A stretch of 9,502 bases of DNA from Oscillospiraceae bacterium (lineage in GTDB: Bacteria > Bacillota > Clostridia > Oscillospirales > Oscillospiraceae), in assembly GCA_016287555.1 (NCBI GenBank), contig JAEFAK010000060.1, positions 1 through 9,502 on the forward strand, in the 5' to 3' direction. This document shows positions 7,246 through 9,502 of the stretch, in pieces; the stretch's first letter is position 1, and each line of letters starts with the position of its first letter. Below the pieces are notes generated by a model. It made no database searches. It was not told the DNA's origin and saw only the letters and a program-made list of their open reading frames with translations. The translations under genes and the position numbers were made by a program.

Positions 7246-7979
7246 AAGGCCGCGGCACGACGCTGCTCGCCGTGGCGGTAACGGTGGGGATAACGGCGCT
7301 GGCAATAGCCGCGATACTGATCTTCGGCGACTCCGACAGGCCGACGGATATCGTCCTGCCCGAGGAGACGCCGACCGCCGCCGTATCTTCCGAGCCCGCC
7401 GCGCCGGGAGGGCCGAGCGGCCTCGTCGAGGTCACGAAGGATACCGTGCAGGCCGTCGTCAGGACGCTGGAGCGCCCGGAGGCCTATTCCCGCCGCCTCG
7501 ATATCGAGACGTTCTGGGAGGGCGGAAGCTTCGCCTGTACGGCCGAGTCCTGGGTGCGCTCCGGCTCGGTGCGCATGACGATCTCCGGCTTTGAGACCAA
7601 AAACGTCCTCGTGACGGAGGACAAGGTCTATATCTGGTATGACTCCGAGAACGTCTTCGAGGGTGCGCGCGATCCGGGAGAGAGCCTTTTCCGCTCCGCG
7701 GACGCTTTCGGCATGCTCGTCACCTATGAGGACGTGCTCGACCTGCCGAAACGAAGCATCACCGACGCGCGCTACGATGAATTCGAAGGCGAAAAGTGCA
7801 TCTTCGTGACCGCGAAAAGCGGCGGGTACGAGACGGAATACGTCGTCTCCGTCGCGACGGGACTTCTCGTCCATGCCGAGCGCACGGAAGGCGGCAGCCT
7901 CGTCTACCGCATGAACGCCTCGGAGACGGTGCTTTCCGCCCCGTCGGAGGACGTGTTCAGGCTCCCCTCAGCCGAGTGA
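7242..7979 (+). CDS. Membrane-anchored extracytoplasmic protein, possible LolA/RseB-like fold
   Basis: This 245-residue protein has an N-terminal hydrophobic segment at about residues 7-28 and no lipobox cysteine, so it is probably a signal-anchored or secreted protein. A flexible Pro/Ala/Thr-rich stretch (about 31-60) precedes a domain that looks rich in beta strands. The pattern there (a Trp-containing strand, RMTISGFETKNVLVTEDKVYIWY at 111-133, then further strands) recalls LolA/RseB-like lipid-binding folds. That is a weak resemblance, not an identification. The ATG overlaps the fusion gene stop by four bases (ATGA) with no clear ribosome binding site, so it is probably translated by reinitiation. 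The location suggests a role with the cell-surface polymer made by the preceding enzyme. The 3' end overlaps the convergent small-protein gene by 12 bases. Confidence 0.88.
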   Translation: MKGRGTTLLAVAVTVGITALAIAAILIFGDSDRPTDIVLPEETPTAAVSSEPAAPGGPSGLVEVTKDTVQAVVRTLERPEAYSRRLDIETFWEGGSFACTAESWVRSGSVRMTISGFETKNVLVTEDKVYIWYDSENVFEGARDPGESLFRSADAFGMLVTYEDVLDLPKRSITDARYDEFEGEKCIFVTAKSGGYETEYVVSVATGLLVHAERTEGGSLVYRMNASETVLSAPSEDVFRLPSAE

Positions 7980-8255
7980 GAAGAAAACAAGCGCCGCAAG
8001 AGTTATGAGAAGATCCTCGTCCTTCTTCTCCAGATAGAGGAGCAGAAGGATGGCTATGAGCAGTATATCCGCCGTTTCCAGCCTCCCGAGCAGGCCGGAA
8101 AGAAGATCGTTGACGGGAGCCGGGAGGCCTGAGGGCTTCGCGGCTCCCTGCGCGTCTGCAGGCGGTCGCGGTGGCTCCGGAGGCCGGCGCGGCGCCTCCT
8201 CCGGCTCTTCGACGCGGACGTACCTGCCCGTGTTGCCCGAATAGCGGTTATACAA
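7968..8255 (-). CDS. Small proline-rich membrane-hairpin protein (95 aa), unknown function
   Basis: The N-terminal half (residues 1-48) is hydrophilic and rich in Pro, Arg and Glu. The C-terminal half has two short hydrophobic segments (about 62-75 and 81-94) separated by the charged turn EKKDED, suggesting a membrane-inserted hairpin with the disordered part in the cytoplasm. I recall unnamed proteins of this architecture in many Clostridia, but no function. Initiation is at TTG (8253-8255): GGAGGAGG lies eight bases upstream, and the MYNRY start fits the proteins I recall. It overlaps the upstream 109-aa gene by eight bases, so the two are translationally coupled. Its 3' end overlaps the convergent plus-strand operon by 12 bases, and no terminator is seen between them. 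Confidence 0.78.
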   Translation of the reverse strand: MYNRYSGNTGRYVRVEEPEEAPRRPPEPPRPPADAQGAAKPSGLPAPVNDLLSGLLGRLETADILLIAILLLLYLEKKDEDLLITLAALVFFSLG

Positions 8256-8577
8256 GGCCCCTGCCTCCTCCGAGCTCCGGGATAACGCTGCGCGCGACGC
8301 GGGCTATCCTCGCTATCCTCGCCGCCCGCTCGAGCCGCTCCGCCCTCTCCGGCGAGAGGAAGGGGCGCAGAGCCTCGGCCAGACGCTCCGTCTCGCCCGG
8401 CGCGGAGAATTCTCCCGCGGCCTTCGTTATGAGCCCCAAAAGGCGCGGGTCGGGCGCGGACTTGGCCGCCTCCGCGCCGCCCTGCTCTCCCGAGAGGCTT
8501 TTTGCCAGCTGCATTATCCGCTCCATGCTCTCCGGCGAAGAGAGCAGCGAGTTCAGTTTTCCCTCGAGATCGTCCAT
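8248..8577 (-). CDS. Small helical protein (109 aa) with cationic C-terminal helix, unknown function
   Basis: This soluble, mostly helical protein has three visible parts. They are an N-terminal helix (residues 1-29, LNSLLSSPESMERIMQLAKSL), a loop region with DPRLLGLI (43-50), and a C-terminal helix (about 65-98). The last helix contains the Arg-rich repeat-like run ERLERAARIARIARVARSV, in which Arg recurs every three to four residues, giving a cationic face. I recall short proteins of this type in Clostridia, unnamed and next to similar partners. The ATG at 8575-8577 has AGGAAGG six bases upstream. It starts 19 nt after the 87-aa gene and overlaps the 95-aa gene by eight bases, so it is the middle of a three-gene cassette. 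Function is unknown; binding to membrane or nucleic acid through the cationic helix is speculation. Confidence 0.82.
   Translation of the reverse strand: MDDLEGKLNSLLSSPESMERIMQLAKSLSGEQGGAEAAKSAPDPRLLGLITKAAGEFSAPGETERLAEALRPFLSPERAERLERAARIARIARVARSVIPELGGGRGLV
8264..8271 (-). promoter_or_regulatory. Strong ribosome binding site that fixes the TTG start of the 95-aa gene
   Basis: GGAGGAGG lies inside the 109-aa gene, eight bases from TTG at 8253-8255. No ATG or GTG in that frame has an equivalent site, so TTG is the supported start. Confidence 0.75.
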
Positions 8578-8596
8578 TCCGGGCCTTCCTTTCGGT

Positions 8597-8860
8597 CTAT
8601 TTCATCAGCTCCGAGAGGCTCTGCGCGAGCTGCGCGCCCTCCTTCGTCTTGAGAAGCTCCGCGAGCCGCTTTCTGACGGCCTCTGTATCCCCGCGTTCAA
8701 GGGCGCTCTTGAAGGCCTCGTCGCCGCCGAGCTCCCGGCCGATCTTCATCCCGGCTCCGCTCTCGGCGAGCTTTTTCAGCCCCGCCTCCTTCCCGGCGAT
8801 GGCCTCGCGGCCGCCGGAGGCCATCAGGGCGTTGAGCAGACTCGACAAATCGGTTGACAT
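8597..8860 (-). CDS. Small helical protein (87 aa), first gene of the small-protein cassette
   Basis: This short, soluble, predicted all-helical protein has LSSLLNALMASGGREA near the start. A Gly-containing middle follows, then a C-terminal region (about 57-86: RGDTEAVRKRLAELLKTKEG, then a LAQSL) that resembles a two-helix unit. I recognise no characterised family, though similar unnamed small proteins occur in Clostridia. The open frame extends far upstream, but the real start is the ATG at 8858-8860: GGAGG at 8869-8873 gives an eight-base spacer, and the ATG at 8864-8866 would be only two bases away from it. It leads the cassette and is 70 bp from the divergent phosphoesterase gene. The end pattern LLKTKEG-LAQSL resembles LLSSPES-LAKSL in the 109-aa protein, which may mean a shared fold. 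Confidence 0.82.
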   Translation of the reverse strand: MSTDLSSLLNALMASGGREAIAGKEAGLKKLAESGAGMKIGRELGGDEAFKSALERGDTEAVRKRLAELLKTKEGAQLAQSLSELMK

Positions 8861-8897
8861 AATCATTACCTCCGTGGACGCAAGCAGCGTCTGTACC

Positions 8898-8903
8898 ATT
8901 ATA
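8898..8903 (-). promoter_or_regulatory. Possible -10 element for the small-protein cassette
   Basis: A perfect TATAAT lies on the minus strand 38 bases upstream of the 87-aa start codon. No good TTGACA-like -35 is found 16-18 nt away, so the promoter is either weak, activated, or read by another sigma factor. The opposite strand offers TATATT (8900-8905) for the phosphoesterase, also without a convincing -35. Confidence 0.4.
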
Positions 8904-8930
8904 TTCATCACTTTTGCGAGGTGAGCACGC

Positions 8931-9386
8931 ATGACGAAAATTTTGATCCTCTCCGATTCCCACGGGCATATTGCGGCGATAGGGAACGCCGTGCGTCGGA
9001 CGGAGCCGGACCTCGTCGTTTTTCTCGGCGACTGTGTCGAGGACGTCGAGGAGGCAAGAAAGGGATTTCCGGGCATTCCCGTCCGCGCCGTCCGCGGCAA
9101 CTGCGATCCGCGCTCCGATGCGCCGGAGCATCTCGTTCTGGAGATCGACGGTGCGCGCCTCTTCGCAGCGCACGGGCATGCGCAGGGCGTGAAGATGAGC
9201 CTGCTGCGCCTCGCGCTGGCGGCAGGGGAGGCGGGCTGCTCCGCCGCGCTCTTCGGCCATACGCACCTCGCGTATAAAGGCGAATACGGCAGTGTGAGGC
9301 TGTTTAATCCCGGCGCCCTCTGCGACGGGCACTGGCTCCTCCTCGAGGCCGACGACGGCCTGCTCCGCGCCGCAGATGAAAAATGA
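8931..9386 (+). CDS. Metallophosphoesterase, YfcE/MJ0936 type
   Basis: This 151-residue calcineurin-like phosphoesterase is predicted to be cytoplasmic. All metal-ligand motifs are present: DSHG with Asp9 and His11, GD with Asp34, GNCD with Asn57, His81 in AHGH, and GHTH with His110 and His112, followed by NPGAL. A complete binuclear metal site hydrolysing a phosphomonoester or phosphodiester is therefore likely; the substrate is unknown. The protein is somewhat shorter than E. coli YfcE, as is usual for the MJ0936-like branch. The ATG at 8931 has GAGGTG seven bases upstream. It is divergent from the small-protein cassette with only 70 bp between start codons. Downstream it is followed by what looks like half a terminator and then an insertion sequence, so its transcript may read into that element. 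Confidence 0.93.
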   Translation: MTKILILSDSHGHIAAIGNAVRRTEPDLVVFLGDCVEDVEEARKGFPGIPVRAVRGNCDPRSDAPEHLVLEIDGARLFAAHGHAQGVKMSLLRLALAAGEAGCSAALFGHTHLAYKGEYGSVRLFNPGALCDGHWLLLEADDGLLRAADEK

Positions 9387-9390
9387 AAGC

Positions 9391-9411
9391 AAAAAAGCTC
9401 CGCCCCGATGG
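9391..9411 (+). terminator. Left half of a terminator hairpin, apparently interrupted by the insertion sequence
   Basis: AAAAAAGCTCCGCCCCG begins five bases after the phosphoesterase stop codon. An A-run followed by a GC-rich arm is the typical 5' half of an intrinsic terminator. The complementary arm and U-run are absent before the insertion sequence starts at about 9412. I infer that the element landed in or next to the loop. Confidence 0.5.
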
Positions 9412-9442
9412 TGAACAGCACCCCATTTGTTAGACAGTATGG

Positions 9443-9448
9443 TATACT
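9443..9448 (+). promoter_or_regulatory. Extended -10 of the IS promoter
   Basis: TATACT is preceded by TG at the extended -10 position (TGGTATACT). No good -35 lies 17 nt upstream; that position falls at the terminus of the element, so promoter strength could depend on the flanking sequence. The ribosome binding site AGAGGGG follows at 9455-9461. Confidence 0.5.
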
Positions 9449-9471
9449 GGAAACAAGAGGGGTGTTGTTTT

Positions 9472-9502
9472 ATGCCAAAAGGGATACCGAACAAGAGATA
9501 CA
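9472..9502 (+). CDS. IS3-family transposase orfA, N-terminal fragment
   Basis: Only ten complete codons are in the window (MPKGIPNKRY). This N-terminus matches my recollection of IS3-family (IS150-like) orfA proteins, which continue into a helix-turn-helix that binds the element ends. In such elements a downstream orfB encodes the DDE catalytic domain and is usually joined to orfA by a programmed -1 frameshift; neither can be seen here. AGAGGGG ten bases upstream of the ATG serves as ribosome binding site. Confidence 0.7.
   Translation, partial: MPKGIPNKRY

Larger units (their letters stand above)
9412..9502 (+). mobile_element. Left end of an IS3-family insertion sequence (truncated by the window edge)
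   Basis: The likely terminus starts TGAACAGCACCCCATTTGTT at 9412. IS3-family ends typically begin with TG, and this form (a pyrimidine-rich CCCC block followed by TTGTTAGACA) resembles IS3-family ends in Firmicutes. A start codon with the N-terminus of a known type of IS3 orfA follows within 60 bp. The right end and target duplication are outside the window. Confidence 0.72.

Noticed and set aside
4915..7305. A 796-codon open frame on the minus strand opposite the fusion gene
   Set aside because: It has no family motifs, low-complexity His/Asp/Arg-rich composition and no ribosome binding site. It is a by-product of the codon bias of the GC-rich plus-strand gene, which has clear motifs.
8861..9421. 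Long upstream extension of the 87-aa gene frame on the minus strand
   Set aside because: The extension is antisense to the phosphoesterase gene, whose catalytic motifs are complete. The strong ribosome binding site at 8869-8873 marks the ATG at 8860 as the start.

Overview
The window reads as chromosomal DNA of a GC-rich Clostridia-type Firmicute, most like a gut Oscillospiraceae or Ruminococcaceae relative. This is an inference from four things: strong GGAGG-type ribosome binding sites, a lipobox lipoprotein, a TagO/MnaA-type wall-glycopolymer enzyme, and small proteins of a kind I recall from Clostridia. The genes are GC-rich, while both ends of the window and the 2.5 kb intergenic region are more AT-rich. 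Each end appears to be the edge of an insertion sequence (IS): an IS30-like terminus on the left (family call tentative) and the start of an IS3-family element on the right (better supported).

Layout. Positions 1-120: probable IS terminus with an inward-facing hairpin. Positions 144-2523, minus strand: a two-gene unit, promoter - gltX (glutamyl-tRNA synthetase) - proline/threonine-rich lipoprotein - terminator. Positions 2446-2721: divergent intergenic region with a recognisable promoter in each direction and a leader hairpin ahead of each ribosome binding site. Positions 2722-7979, plus strand: a four-gene operon with junctions of -1, +1 and -4 nt: PLP-dependent aminotransferase, trpS, a 771-residue fusion of a TagO/WecA-type phosphoglycosyltransferase with an MnaA/WecB-type UDP-GlcNAc 2-epimerase, and a membrane-anchored extracytoplasmic protein. 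Positions 7968-8860, minus strand: a cassette of three small uncharacterised proteins (87, 109 and 95 aa) that converges on the operon with a 12-bp overlap of the coding 3' ends. Positions 8931-9386, plus strand: a YfcE/MJ0936-type metallophosphoesterase. Positions 9391-9502: half of a probable terminator hairpin, then the IS3-family element and the first codons of its first orf.

The most interesting item is the TagO-MnaA fusion. Both halves use UDP-GlcNAc. One makes undecaprenyl-PP-GlcNAc and the other makes UDP-ManNAc, which are the two substrates of a TagA-type ManNAc transferase in wall teichoic acid linkage-unit synthesis. Next in interest are the three-gene small-protein cassette and the apparent IS insertion into a terminator hairpin. 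Neither tRNA synthetase transcript shows an obvious T-box leader. No CRISPR array, tRNA, rRNA or defence system was recognised.
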